Below are positions 10,101 through 18,122 of a stretch of 64,000 nucleotides of DNA, piece after piece (position 1 is the first letter of the stretch; each line of letters starts with the position of its first letter). The position numbers and the translations under genes were made by a program. This DNA is from M55B112 sp040880545 (lineage in GTDB: Bacteria > Bacteroidota > Bacteroidia > Bacteroidales > GCA-2748055), in assembly GCA_040880545.1 (NCBI GenBank), contig JBBDIE010000099.1, positions 1-64,000 of the forward strand, in the 5' to 3' direction. The notes under the pieces were generated by a model that did no database searches, was not told the DNA's origin, and saw nothing but the letters and a program-made list of their open reading frames with translations.

Positions 10101-10497
10101 ACATACCTATCAGCCCTGGTTTGATCACATGCTGTTTGTACAGAAAATCATGGTTATTGGTCTTATCCAGCGCTCCGAATAACCTTCCTCCTATCTCAGG
10201 TAATAACTCAACTTTTATAAATTCATTTTCGAGAAATACCATATCATATTCCCTGACTATCCTCTTGTCTGAAAGACTCTCATATATCGGATAGGGATAA
10301 ACCCTTCCCTGTGCACCCTGGTAGGCTCGTCCCTCGTAAAATCGTGGAATACGATCCGGTTCATCCACTTCGTAGGTGGGAATTGTTACTGCTTCTACCC
10401 AGATATTTACTTTGTCTGATTTATTCGCCCCGGATTGTGCCCCGAGGTTTGGGGAAACAATGAAAAGGAACGCGATAATAAGATTTACATACTTCAT
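7108..10497 (-). CDS. DUF5107 domain protein with tetratricopeptide repeats
   Basis: This 1129-aa exported protein has a 20-residue signal peptide, then about 350 residues matching the DUF5107 family, a mutarotase-like beta fold with conserved LLPEIGGRLFGALDKTN and GGVEWNFPHHHRAT. The C-terminal half (about 500-1120) is a long run of TPR helices (ALGLRKLRNGDFEEAEGHFQTA, YLGNLLFDLQPENAMLAWERSA and others). DUF5107/TPR proteins are recurrent members of glycan loci. The mutarotase-like fold and the conserved histidines suggest sugar binding or hydrolysis, but I know of no settled activity that I could assign here. It lies between the VOC gene (72 nt upstream) and the deacetylase (6 nt downstream). 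Confidence 0.85.
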   Translation of the reverse strand: MKYVNLIIAFLFIVSPNLGAQSGANKSDKVNIWVEAVTIPTYEVDEPDRIPRFYEGRAYQGAQGRVYPYPIYESLSDKRIVREYDMVFLENEFIKVELLPEIGGRLFGALDKTNNHDFLYKQHVIKPGLIGMLGAWISGGVEWNFPHHHRATAFMPVDYVLEENEDGSSTVWIGELEIRHRMKFMLGVTVYPGKSYYEVTFRPYNRTPLIHSFLYFANVGVHTSEDYQVIFPPSTQFGTYHGKNHFVSWPIAKEVYNRVDYTDGVDISWWKNHPEWTSIFAWNHEDDFVGGYDHGKEAGTMLFSNHHIAPGKKFWTWSTGPRGQMWDEALTETDGPELELMIGGYSDNQPDYSWLQPYETKYLRQYFYPIREIGSVKNANKEAAVNLELREKNRIWFGLNTTSLRENATVILTSKGEVLFSETINIDPANPYSREIKGTKGIKEADLKIVLNSSEGKEIISYAPVVPEKMEMPDPAVPPGPPEEIATVEQLYITGLRLEQFYNPSYDPEPYYMEALSRDPSNYRVNTALGLRKLRNGDFEEAEGHFQTAVDRITHNFTKPRDGEAYYYLGVCQKYQKNNTDAYKNLYQATWSQAFHSAAYYQLAELDCMDKQYAMALEHLDRSLTTNINHTRAMNLRAAILRKQGKADESLALTNVVRELDPLDFWAQTEAILAMEERGNPAEAGEASQKIRKAMHGYVESYLEISMDYAGAGLWDDAIYVLSDIYLEGNVNREAYPMVYYFLGYFHLQKGDEAKAMEYFETASKQKPDYCFPFRLESIGILETAIKVNGTDPKAPLYLGNLLFDLQPENAMLAWERSAAIDDNYWLTHRNLGMAYFKVDNNIPLAAKHYLQSISQKPDDQRLLYELDLIYAAGREQPGTRLKLLQQHHDVIANNHVSDALSREIMLLVQLNRYEEALSVMKANNFKQWEGVSKAYNSFVDAHLFLGREQLQAGNFEESLMHMSAAGEFPAYMMVAKPYRGGRSGQVHYYTGLVYEAMGKKKQAMEQYQLCVGERLNPGLNENHYFRAEGLRKLGFEQEAAGIFEGLIALGKSRLESTQADFFAKFGERETPDDKLSNAYYLIGLGYLGTANYNGAMEMFSEAIRLNINHVWAAAMLSELNSNPVMTSK

Positions 10498-10569
10498 GAT
10501 ATGGTCAATTAATTTTACAGTTCATTTCATATTTTAGCACTGATTCAGATAATTCGTAAACTTCTGCAG

Positions 10570-11571
10570 TTAAAAGTTCCACAGTAATTCCATGGTCACT
10601 CCACCAAAATTTTCAAGATCGATATACTCGTAACGGCCCGAACCTGGCTTTCCCTCTTCCCCCCAGGTTCCTCCCATGGAAACCACAAAGCCGCGTGAAG
10701 TATAATCCTCCAATACCTTATCCATATTTTCCACCGAAAATGCAAGATGATGGATTCCCTCACCATGTAACTTTATATGATCCTCATATACGATAGGTGG
10801 TTTTACCGGAATACACCATTCGTAGGATACCTTACCATGGCGCTGCCACCCTTGTATCAGTTGATGATCTGTCAGCTCCCCATAATACTTTGTCTCCCCG
10901 AGCACCGGATTATTGATCTGGAGTTCGGGAAGTCCAACAGATTCCCAAAAGTCTGAAACAGGCTCCGGATCCCGGATCGCAAAAGCATATTGATTGATTT
11001 TCAGAGAATGGCGATTTTCTGCCATCAATTTCCCGGCTGCAGCCTTCCCTTGATCGTTATATGTAAATCCAAGGGTATATTTTCCCTGCTCCTCTGTATC
11101 CATCAATACCAGGTGTAACGATTCCTGGTCCGTCCTGATTACAATATCGTCGCGAACCTGAATTCCACGATCTTCCAGCCTTTGTATCTCTTGTTTCATC
11201 TCTTGTCTGTTTGAGAACCGATGTACCAGGCTGAATGCCCCATCTCCATAATGGTCCCTGAATTCGTGGAAAACAGAACTCCCGTCAAGCAGCTCTATCC
11301 AGTTCACAATGGCTCCTCCCAGGTTGGCCTTGGCCATCTTTACCGTCAACTGGTTCTTAAATTTTTTCGATTCAATTACTGAATTTCCCATGACCAATAC
11401 CTCTGTGAAACCAAGTTCGCTGTATGCCTTAATGGTTTTGTCCAGGTCCGTAACAACCCAAAGCACCTGGTCCACCTCCTGATAACATTCGGGAATTTCT
11501 GTGGTTTTTTCACCACAGGACACGGTCATTAAAATAAATGATAGGATAAATAGCCTTTTCATTTTCATCAT
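10570..11571 (-). CDS. VOC-superfamily (glyoxalase/HPPD-like) lipoprotein
   Basis: This 333-aa protein has a lipoprotein signal (Cys at about 19) and two vicinal-oxygen-chelate modules. The first starts QVLWVVTDLDKTIKAYSELGF; the second spans about residues 190-333, with QYAFAIRDPEPVSDFWESVGL, GEGIHHLAFSVENMDKVLEDY and a terminal GGVTMELLW. HHLAF and the final Glu (MELLW) match usual VOC metal ligands, so a metal-dependent enzyme is likely, but the reaction (isomerase, lyase, dioxygenase or epimerase) is not evident. A lipid-anchored VOC protein inside a glycan locus suggests chemistry on an oxidised sugar or on an aglycone. It starts 2 nt before the upstream GH2 stop, so the genes are tightly coupled. 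ATG codons at 11571, 11568 and 11562 are all possible starts. Confidence 0.8.
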   Translation of the reverse strand: MMKMKRLFILSFILMTVSCGEKTTEIPECYQEVDQVLWVVTDLDKTIKAYSELGFTEVLVMGNSVIESKKFKNQLTVKMAKANLGGAIVNWIELLDGSSVFHEFRDHYGDGAFSLVHRFSNRQEMKQEIQRLEDRGIQVRDDIVIRTDQESLHLVLMDTEEQGKYTLGFTYNDQGKAAAGKLMAENRHSLKINQYAFAIRDPEPVSDFWESVGLPELQINNPVLGETKYYGELTDHQLIQGWQRHGKVSYEWCIPVKPPIVYEDHIKLHGEGIHHLAFSVENMDKVLEDYTSRGFVVSMGGTWGEEGKPGSGRYEYIDLENFGGVTMELLWNF

Positions 11572-11573
11572 TT

Positions 11574-14033
11574 TTAATTTGTGGTTATAAACACTTCGGC
11601 CGGTTTTAACTGACCTGCCGAAGCTTTCAAACTTATAACACCTGGCTGTTCAGTAGATTTTACTATAACCAGGCATCTCCCCATATATGCTTTACGCCGG
11701 GGTCGCTGATAGCTTTCACTGCTCATCGGGTTCGAACTTGAAACAGCGATGATCGATCCGGGTCCTTCAATCTGGAATTCCACCAAATCCTCTGCAACTT
11801 TATTTCTTCTGCCTTCACTGTCGATAAGTTCGACAACAATATAACTCAGATCCTGATTATTGGCCTGGATGGTTGTTCGGTCAGGATTTAATTTTACAGA
11901 TACAGGATTCCCTGCTGTATACAATTCATAGGAATCTGCTTCAACAGAACCATTGTATGCAACAGCCTTCAGAGTTCCGGGTGCATAAGGTACCTCCCAG
12001 CGGGCAATCCATTCAGTGCCCCTGTTTGTCTCCCTGATACCCAGTGATTTTCCGTTTATAAATAATTCCACTCTCTCGTACGCACAATAAACTTCCACGT
12101 TCAATGGTTCGTTTTCGTAGCCTTCCCAGTTCCAGCGGTCCGTTACATCCTGCCAGTGCCACTTGCTCCAGTCTTTTCTGTCGGGATTCTCCTCGAATGA
12201 GGGTTCGGGAGGCTGAACAAAAATGGAGAGTTTCTCTCCTGTGTTCCATAGAACATCCCTATAAAACGATTGCGGCCTTTTCCATCCACATATATCAATA
12301 TCTCCGCAGAATGCATGATTCCAGGGATAAAAGCTCCCTTCGTGTGGATAACCCAGCCAGCCTATACTTGCTTCACCCAGGTAATCAAAACCGGTCCATA
12401 CGAAATCGCCAATGACATAGGGATGATCCAGTACATCCATCCAGGCACCGAATGCAGTCAGCGGATATGATTCAGAGCAATACATAATTCTGTCGGGCAC
12501 TCTTTGGTGATCTGTTTTGAAAATACTTTCCCTGCCATGGTCACCACCAAAGGAATAGTTGTAGCCTGCAATATCAAAGGTCGCAAAATAGGGATCCTTG
12601 TCGGCATTAAGTCCGTTTACGGCCGAAGTAACCGGCCTGGTGGGATCCAGCCTGTGAATAAATTCGGTCAGCATTTTTGATGTTTCCACCCCTTCCTGAT
12701 CACCTCTCTCGGGTATTTCATTGCCCGTACTCCACATAATAACCGATGGATGATTTCTGTCCCTCAGCACCATACTTTCAATATCCAAACCCCACCAGTC
12801 ATTGAAAAACCGATGATAATCCTGCGGATTTTTCGGTCTCCTCCACATATCAAACGCTTCATCAATAACCAGCATGCCAAGCCTGTCGCACGCATCCAGA
12901 AAGGCTGGTGAAGGAGGATTATGGGCCGTACGTATACTGTTGAAACCGTTTGCTTTCATCAACGCTACCCTGCGCTCTTCCGCGCGGTCATAAGCAGCCG
13001 CTCCCAGGGGACCGTTGTCATGGTGCATACAACCACCTTTAAGCAGTACATTTACACCGTTGAGAAAAAATCCTTCACTGGTAAATTCTATTTGCCTGAC
13101 TCCGAATGAAGTTTCAACCACATCTGTTACGACCAAATTTTTATCAATAATTTCGGTAACCGCACTATAGAGAATCGGCGATTCAACCGACCACAGATCA
13201 GGGTTCCGGATTTCCATCTCCTGTAAAACAATGATCTTGCTGCCTGGTATTGCCTCCGCTGTTTTCATGTCGCTGGCTATTTCATTTCCCTCATCATCAT
13301 AAATTGTTGTACTTACTTTTACCGAAGCATATTCCCCGGTATTGTTCTCAATTTCATTGGTCACATGTACATCGGCATAATCATCTTTCAAATTGGGCGT
13401 GGTAATGGCTGTACCCCATGGTGTTATGTGAATTGGGTCGGTTAAGGTCAACCATACATGGCGATAAATCCCGGATCCCGAATACCAGCGGCTGTTCCGC
13501 CCCTCATTCTGGACCTTAACAGCAACCACATTCTCCTTTCCAAAAATCAGCTTATCTGTAATATCAAACTGAAAGCTTGTATAACCGTAAGGATGTTTTC
13601 CCACAGGTTCACCATTGATCCATATTTCAGAATCCATGTAAATTCCCTCAAACATCATGGAAAATCGCTTATTCTTCAACGCTGAAGGGATTGTAAATAT
13701 CTTGCGGTACCAGCCGGTACCTCCCGTGTAATAACCCATATCAATACCCCCAACAGCACCTGAATCCAGCGGACTGTTCGTTCCTGGAATATCCTCAATA
13801 CTCCAGTCATGGGGCAGGTCAATGTTTCTCCAGGTGTCATCATTAAATGTTAATACCCGGGCTCCTTCTATATCCCCCCGGTAAAACTTCCAGTCAAAAT
13901 CAAAAAGGATCGCTGACCGTGGTCCTTCCAGGTCAGAGAACAGGGATGAAGTTCCCCCCTTCTTGGTACCGCATGCACTCATTACCAGAATGAGGACTGC
14001 CGCAGTGATCATCTTATTCATCTGTTTTTTCAT
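11574..14033 (-). CDS. GH2 lipoprotein (beta-galactosidase/beta-glucuronidase-like) with C-terminal DUF4982-type domains
   Basis: I chose the ATG at 14031-14033. The open frame continues upstream, but that would overlap the previous gene and bury the lipoprotein signal (MKKQMNKMITAAVLILVMSAC). The 819-aa product has a sugar-binding jelly roll, an Ig-like domain and a TIM barrel with acid/base E439 in IMWSTGNE and candidate nucleophile E521 in MYCSESYP. A DUF4982-like domain and a terminal Ig-like GH2 C5-type domain follow (ELYTAGNPVSVKL, ELIDSEGRRN). This layout is common in Bacteroidota GH2 beta-galactosidases anchored to the envelope. It differs strongly from the LacZ-type enzyme at 372-4121, so the two probably cleave different linkages or act at different stages. 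Galactosidase rather than glucuronidase or mannosidase is a judgement from overall similarity. Confidence 0.88.
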   Translation of the reverse strand: MKKQMNKMITAAVLILVMSACGTKKGGTSSLFSDLEGPRSAILFDFDWKFYRGDIEGARVLTFNDDTWRNIDLPHDWSIEDIPGTNSPLDSGAVGGIDMGYYTGGTGWYRKIFTIPSALKNKRFSMMFEGIYMDSEIWINGEPVGKHPYGYTSFQFDITDKLIFGKENVVAVKVQNEGRNSRWYSGSGIYRHVWLTLTDPIHITPWGTAITTPNLKDDYADVHVTNEIENNTGEYASVKVSTTIYDDEGNEIASDMKTAEAIPGSKIIVLQEMEIRNPDLWSVESPILYSAVTEIIDKNLVVTDVVETSFGVRQIEFTSEGFFLNGVNVLLKGGCMHHDNGPLGAAAYDRAEERRVALMKANGFNSIRTAHNPPSPAFLDACDRLGMLVIDEAFDMWRRPKNPQDYHRFFNDWWGLDIESMVLRDRNHPSVIMWSTGNEIPERGDQEGVETSKMLTEFIHRLDPTRPVTSAVNGLNADKDPYFATFDIAGYNYSFGGDHGRESIFKTDHQRVPDRIMYCSESYPLTAFGAWMDVLDHPYVIGDFVWTGFDYLGEASIGWLGYPHEGSFYPWNHAFCGDIDICGWKRPQSFYRDVLWNTGEKLSIFVQPPEPSFEENPDRKDWSKWHWQDVTDRWNWEGYENEPLNVEVYCAYERVELFINGKSLGIRETNRGTEWIARWEVPYAPGTLKAVAYNGSVEADSYELYTAGNPVSVKLNPDRTTIQANNQDLSYIVVELIDSEGRRNKVAEDLVEFQIEGPGSIIAVSSSNPMSSESYQRPRRKAYMGRCLVIVKSTEQPGVISLKASAGQLKPAEVFITTN

Positions 14034-14082
14034 TCTTTTAATTTTTTCTTTTATGGAGGGATGATATTCATTCCCGGGTCTG

Positions 14083-15675
14083 CTATTTTTCCTGGTATTC
14101 AATGGCCCCGATATCATAGGCTTCACTGACAGGAATCGGGGTCCCATTAATATCAAAGGTTCCAGGATCGATCCCGAAAAGTTGTTTCAGGTTCAGTCCG
14201 TTGTTTATCAGTGGTGAACCCTTTAGCGGGAAGTAGGCAGTAATATTGTCGAAAATCTGATCCGGATCCGTAATGTCAAGTTTGCCGGCATCCTGCAAAC
14301 GTGGATCCTGATATAGTCCTGTAAATTCACTCTCCAGCATCTCCTTTCCGGTTGATTTGGCCCAGGCTTCCAGACTCTCAAATCCTCCAAAAGTTTTATC
14401 CCCTGCCAGGTTCCAGTAAAGATTACCCTGGAAAATCTCATCTTTTAATGTGTTCCCTTCAGAGAGCAAGGATCCGTTATACATAAAAACATTGTTTCGA
14501 AAATTTATTCCGGGATAGTTACTGTACAACCATAGATTACTGCCTTCCGGATTGCTGTTATAGAAAGTGTTATTGTAGATTTCACAGTTCCGCATGGTAC
14601 CCCTGTCATCGTTTTTCCAGATACCAACAGAACCCCCGTTAATAATTCCGTCATCCTGACTAATGTTATACCTGACTATGTTATTCTCCCATGGTTTTTC
14701 TGAACCGAATTCGTAGAGGCCATAACCTGCTCCCTCATTATTATGGGAAATACAATATTGAATTATCGAATTTGAAACTCCTCCGTCAAAATCAAATCCT
14801 CCTCCATCTGCTGCTTCCGGATTGGTCCGGTTATGATGGGCTATACAATACTGAATGATCACCCCGGTACTGTTCCATATCCATATTCCCACAGGCCCGT
14901 TACCGGTCCATTCCATATCCCATCCATTATTAAATGCTTCACAATATTCAATGACACCGTCTTTTACGGAAGATGCAAGAATTCCATTTCCACTGTGATT
15001 TTTCAGTACAGTTGGATCCCCCGGATTGTTTTCAGCCACGCAATGCCCAATATAGAGGTTATGGTTATCATAGTTTACATCGTCCCGTGAACTTCCTGTG
15101 ACATGTATACCGGCAAATCCATTTTCAAAAGCATGTACCCTGGTTATAACAGCATTATCACAATGAGACATTTGAATTCCACTGTGCTGGAACCCATTTA
15201 CACTTAGTTCATTAAGAACCACATTATTAGAGTTCCTCACCAGGAGCCCGTTTGCTGTGTTCCCGGAATTTCTGCCTGATCCGCTGAATTCCAGGTTCTC
15301 GACCACAAGAAAATCACAGCTGTCTGCTTTTAGTCCCTCATTGCTCATCCCCTTGATGATGGCCCGTTGATCACCAAAAGATGAAATCACAATCTTCTGA
15401 GATTCAGTACCCCTGTCTTTCGAATTCAGGATGATGGTACCCTCAAAAGCCTCCCCTCCTTTAAAAAGGATCTTACTGCCCGGGGAAAAGTGCTGGGTAC
15501 TCACTCTTTCAACCGTTCTCCATGCCTGCTTTTCGGATTTTCCAGTATTATTATCATCTCCGTTCAGGCTTATATAGTAAGTTTCATAGCGATGATCTGT
15601 TGTGCACCCTGACCCAACATTTACAAGGCAGGTAACCAACAGGAATAAAGCGGCAGATATGTAGATATTTCTCAT
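14083..15675 (-). CDS. right-handed parallel beta-helix lipoprotein
   Basis: From the ATG at 15673-15675 the product starts with a lipoprotein signal ending near C24; an in-frame start seven codons earlier is less likely. After a leader motif YYISLNGDDNNTG the protein is a run of PbH1-type coils rich in Asn ladders and short repeats (GLLVRNSNNVVLNELSV, GIQMSHCDNAVITRVHAFENG, GVIEYCEAFNNG, IIQYCIAHHN, IIQYCISHNNEG). Such folds are used by polysaccharide lyases, alginate epimerases and several glycoside hydrolase families. I see no diagnostic catalytic pattern, so the function is left at fold level. About 530 residues is usual for secreted beta-helix enzymes. It follows the T9SS-sorted protein after a 142-nt gap that contains a terminator-like hairpin, so expression may drop here. 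Confidence 0.85.
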   Translation of the reverse strand: MRNIYISAALFLLVTCLVNVGSGCTTDHRYETYYISLNGDDNNTGKSEKQAWRTVERVSTQHFSPGSKILFKGGEAFEGTIILNSKDRGTESQKIVISSFGDQRAIIKGMSNEGLKADSCDFLVVENLEFSGSGRNSGNTANGLLVRNSNNVVLNELSVNGFQHSGIQMSHCDNAVITRVHAFENGFAGIHVTGSSRDDVNYDNHNLYIGHCVAENNPGDPTVLKNHSGNGILASSVKDGVIEYCEAFNNGWDMEWTGNGPVGIWIWNSTGVIIQYCIAHHNRTNPEAADGGGFDFDGGVSNSIIQYCISHNNEGAGYGLYEFGSEKPWENNIVRYNISQDDGIINGGSVGIWKNDDRGTMRNCEIYNNTFYNSNPEGSNLWLYSNYPGINFRNNVFMYNGSLLSEGNTLKDEIFQGNLYWNLAGDKTFGGFESLEAWAKSTGKEMLESEFTGLYQDPRLQDAGKLDITDPDQIFDNITAYFPLKGSPLINNGLNLKQLFGIDPGTFDINGTPIPVSEAYDIGAIEYQEK

Positions 15676-15761
15676 TATAGGATTTTTTTCATTCAATCAA
15701 CATGCAATTATATAGCAATATCCAATGCTCAGAATGGATATTTCTTGTAATTAAAGAATTG

Positions 15762-15799
15762 AAAGAAACAGGCATGCCGCACTGCACACCCGTTTCTTT
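15762..15799 (-). terminator. terminator-like hairpin after the T9SS-sorted protein gene
   Basis: Arms 15762-15772 and 15789-15799 (AAAGAAACagG against cCCGTTTCTTT on the plus strand) can pair. They lie 19-56 nt past the stop of the upstream gene on the minus strand, with an interrupted T-rich stretch beyond. It could separate the SusCD/FAS1 part of the locus from the enzyme part by partial termination. There is no clean U-tract, so this is moderate evidence. Confidence 0.4.
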
Positions 15800-15817
15800 A
15801 ATTAATAGATTCAGTTA

Positions 15818-18067
15818 TTATCTCTTCAGGAATTTGGCTTTATGAACAACTCCCTGTTCATCCACTACATTCAACAGATATATTCCATCTGCCAGACCCG
15901 AAACATTCAGTTTTCTGTCCGGGTTTACCTCAACCATCACTTGCTGACCCATTGCATTGTATACCTCAATCCTTCTCAGGGGATCCATAATACTCAGATA
16001 AAGCATTTCTGTTGCCGGATTTGGATAGGTTTTCAGACCAAACTGTACCTTATCGCTTTTGACATTATCAGGTTGTCCAAACCCGTAATAGAAGTCATCA
16101 AAGTATGTCCAGTCTGCATGCGCATCATCAAAGTCTGGTTTTGCCTCTGTGATATGATCCGGGTTATCGCTCAGGTCATTATCGAGGAACATGGTAAGCG
16201 TTCCTCCAATATCACCCGCAGGATTGGTCCAGAACAGTTTCCATTCTGTCCAGTCGGTCACTGCCGGGAGGTCCCATATTGCTCCCAGATCATTGTAGGT
16301 AGTACTCAGGGTATCGATATCATACGTGGTTTCGATGGTGTAATTGTAATCAATCACAACAAACATGGTATCGATTACCACAGGATCGGCAACAGTTCCG
16401 GTAGCAGCCATAAAGTTATCCACAAAGCCCAGATCATCAGCATTATAAGTGCCAATAATATTAAAGCTTATGTTGGCAGGAGATGTCATGGATGCATCAG
16501 CAATCCATGTTCCTGTGGTGAATTCAAAACGGAACTTTCTCCAATAGTCTGAATTGAGCATCCAGGTAATTGAATTATTTTCTGCAGTTGCGTTATACGG
16601 TACGATGCCATCAGGGTCAGCAACCGGGTCATATCCTGTGGATGACAGATCCAGAATAAACTGAAGTTGGCCTTTGTACATAAACTCCAGAATGTAGCTG
16701 GTATTATCTTCCAGATCCACATATCCTTCCGCTCCACCCCAGTTTGGATCTCCGGGTAGCCATAGCGCTTCCGGACTTGACCAGAATGCATCATTTACTG
16801 TGGCCGCTGCCCAGTCATCCCACCCATAATTATCAGAACCGGACCATACCCAGGCTCCTTCGGTAAGTTTCAGGCTCTCCGGATTGTCAAAGTTCTGAGA
16901 TGCTAGTATCGTTGCCGTATTAAGCGTCATTGTATCTATGTACAGCTCAAAAATTTCCTCAATACTTCCCTGGTCCGCCACAGTGAAGGTATCAATGAAA
17001 GTTTCCACTGTGTCGACAAAAGTCGCCACTGTATCCAGTTCGTAAATTGGATTATCGAGGTCCTCATAGAGGGAGGCTCCGGCAGGAAGAGGAAAAGATT
17101 CCTGGGTAATTCCATAGTCATCATAAAATTCAAGGGCAATCTTCGCATCGTTGCCTTTGTACCAGAAACTAAGTTCCATATCCTGACCTTCAGCGCCCAG
17201 TGTCGGGAGATAATAGGTAACATTCCGGTCCTCAGCATAGGCATCTCCTTCAGGTCCTGTCATATAATCCATCAGGCGCAGACTTTGCAGTCCTGCATCT
17301 GAATGATTTTCGGTGACAGACAAAAAGTCGGAAGGCAAAAATGCATCCCAGGGGGCCAGATTCAACAGCCATTCGGTATTCAGCTCCAGGAACTCAAAAT
17401 CACCATTTACTATGGCCAGTTCTTCTTCCCCGGAATATTGTCCGTCATACCATTCACCATAATAAAAGTCATCCACATAGGCCGGTTCGTAGGCACCAAA
17501 CCACATGGTGGTATTTCCCCAACCGGGAATAGTCCCCGGGAAATCCCAAACAAATTCAAAGTAGGTCCAGTCTTCAGTATAATTATCATCGCCCCCGAAA
17601 TTGAACTGGAGGGCATCCTGCCCTGATCCTCCCCACAATGCTGTATCTGCACCGACGTATTGTGCCAGAGATGGGTGAAGATCTTCGAAGGTCATCCCTA
17701 CATCGCGGTAAATGAAGTTCCAGTAAGTTTCAAAATAACCTTTGTACCAGAAACTTGCTTTGAATTTTTTCTCCTCGTGTCCGCGAACAGGATAGGAGAC
17801 CCAGATGTAGGCGCCGGGAACTATATTCATACTCCAGTTCCCTGAATGCGAATCATCGTCTGTCAAAAATGAAGAAGGGTGCGATACGATACCGTTGGAA
17901 CCATAAATTGGATCCCAGCTTCCGTACCAGAAGATAGCGTTCAGATCATGCTCCATATTGGCATTCTGGATATAATTTGTCGGAATATCCTGAGCTTCAA
18001 CCGGAGCCTGCCATCCATAAATAAACAGGACAGCAATAATCAGCAGTAGTAAACGTCTTGTTTTCAT
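15818..18067 (-). CDS. T9SS type A-sorted surface protein with repeated jelly-roll-like domains, probable glycan-binding protein
   Basis: This 749-aa acidic protein has a 25-residue signal peptide. Its C-terminal ~75 residues are a typical T9SS type A sorting domain (LKTYPNPATEMLYLS, RIEVYNAMGQQV, LNVSGLADGIYLLNVV). The body holds at least three beta-rich modules with similar blocks (SFWYKGYF, LSFWYKGNDAKIALEF, LEFMYKGQLQFILDL; then VDDFYYGEW and FDDFYYGFG), suggesting internal duplication of a CBM-like jelly roll. No catalytic motif is visible. It follows the second SusD by 55 nt, the slot where surface glycan-binding proteins (SusE/F-type) usually sit, so substrate capture is the likely role. 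Those are normally lipoproteins; here T9SS export and CTD-dependent attachment replace the lipid anchor. Confidence 0.82.
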   Translation of the reverse strand: MKTRRLLLLIIAVLFIYGWQAPVEAQDIPTNYIQNANMEHDLNAIFWYGSWDPIYGSNGIVSHPSSFLTDDDSHSGNWSMNIVPGAYIWVSYPVRGHEEKKFKASFWYKGYFETYWNFIYRDVGMTFEDLHPSLAQYVGADTALWGGSGQDALQFNFGGDDNYTEDWTYFEFVWDFPGTIPGWGNTTMWFGAYEPAYVDDFYYGEWYDGQYSGEEELAIVNGDFEFLELNTEWLLNLAPWDAFLPSDFLSVTENHSDAGLQSLRLMDYMTGPEGDAYAEDRNVTYYLPTLGAEGQDMELSFWYKGNDAKIALEFYDDYGITQESFPLPAGASLYEDLDNPIYELDTVATFVDTVETFIDTFTVADQGSIEEIFELYIDTMTLNTATILASQNFDNPESLKLTEGAWVWSGSDNYGWDDWAAATVNDAFWSSPEALWLPGDPNWGGAEGYVDLEDNTSYILEFMYKGQLQFILDLSSTGYDPVADPDGIVPYNATAENNSITWMLNSDYWRKFRFEFTTGTWIADASMTSPANISFNIIGTYNADDLGFVDNFMAATGTVADPVVIDTMFVVIDYNYTIETTYDIDTLSTTYNDLGAIWDLPAVTDWTEWKLFWTNPAGDIGGTLTMFLDNDLSDNPDHITEAKPDFDDAHADWTYFDDFYYGFGQPDNVKSDKVQFGLKTYPNPATEMLYLSIMDPLRRIEVYNAMGQQVMVEVNPDRKLNVSGLADGIYLLNVVDEQGVVHKAKFLKR

Positions 18068-18122
18068 AAGCTTTTACATTTAGTTTAGTAATTCAAAATC
18101 ATGGATAAATTATTTTCAATGA

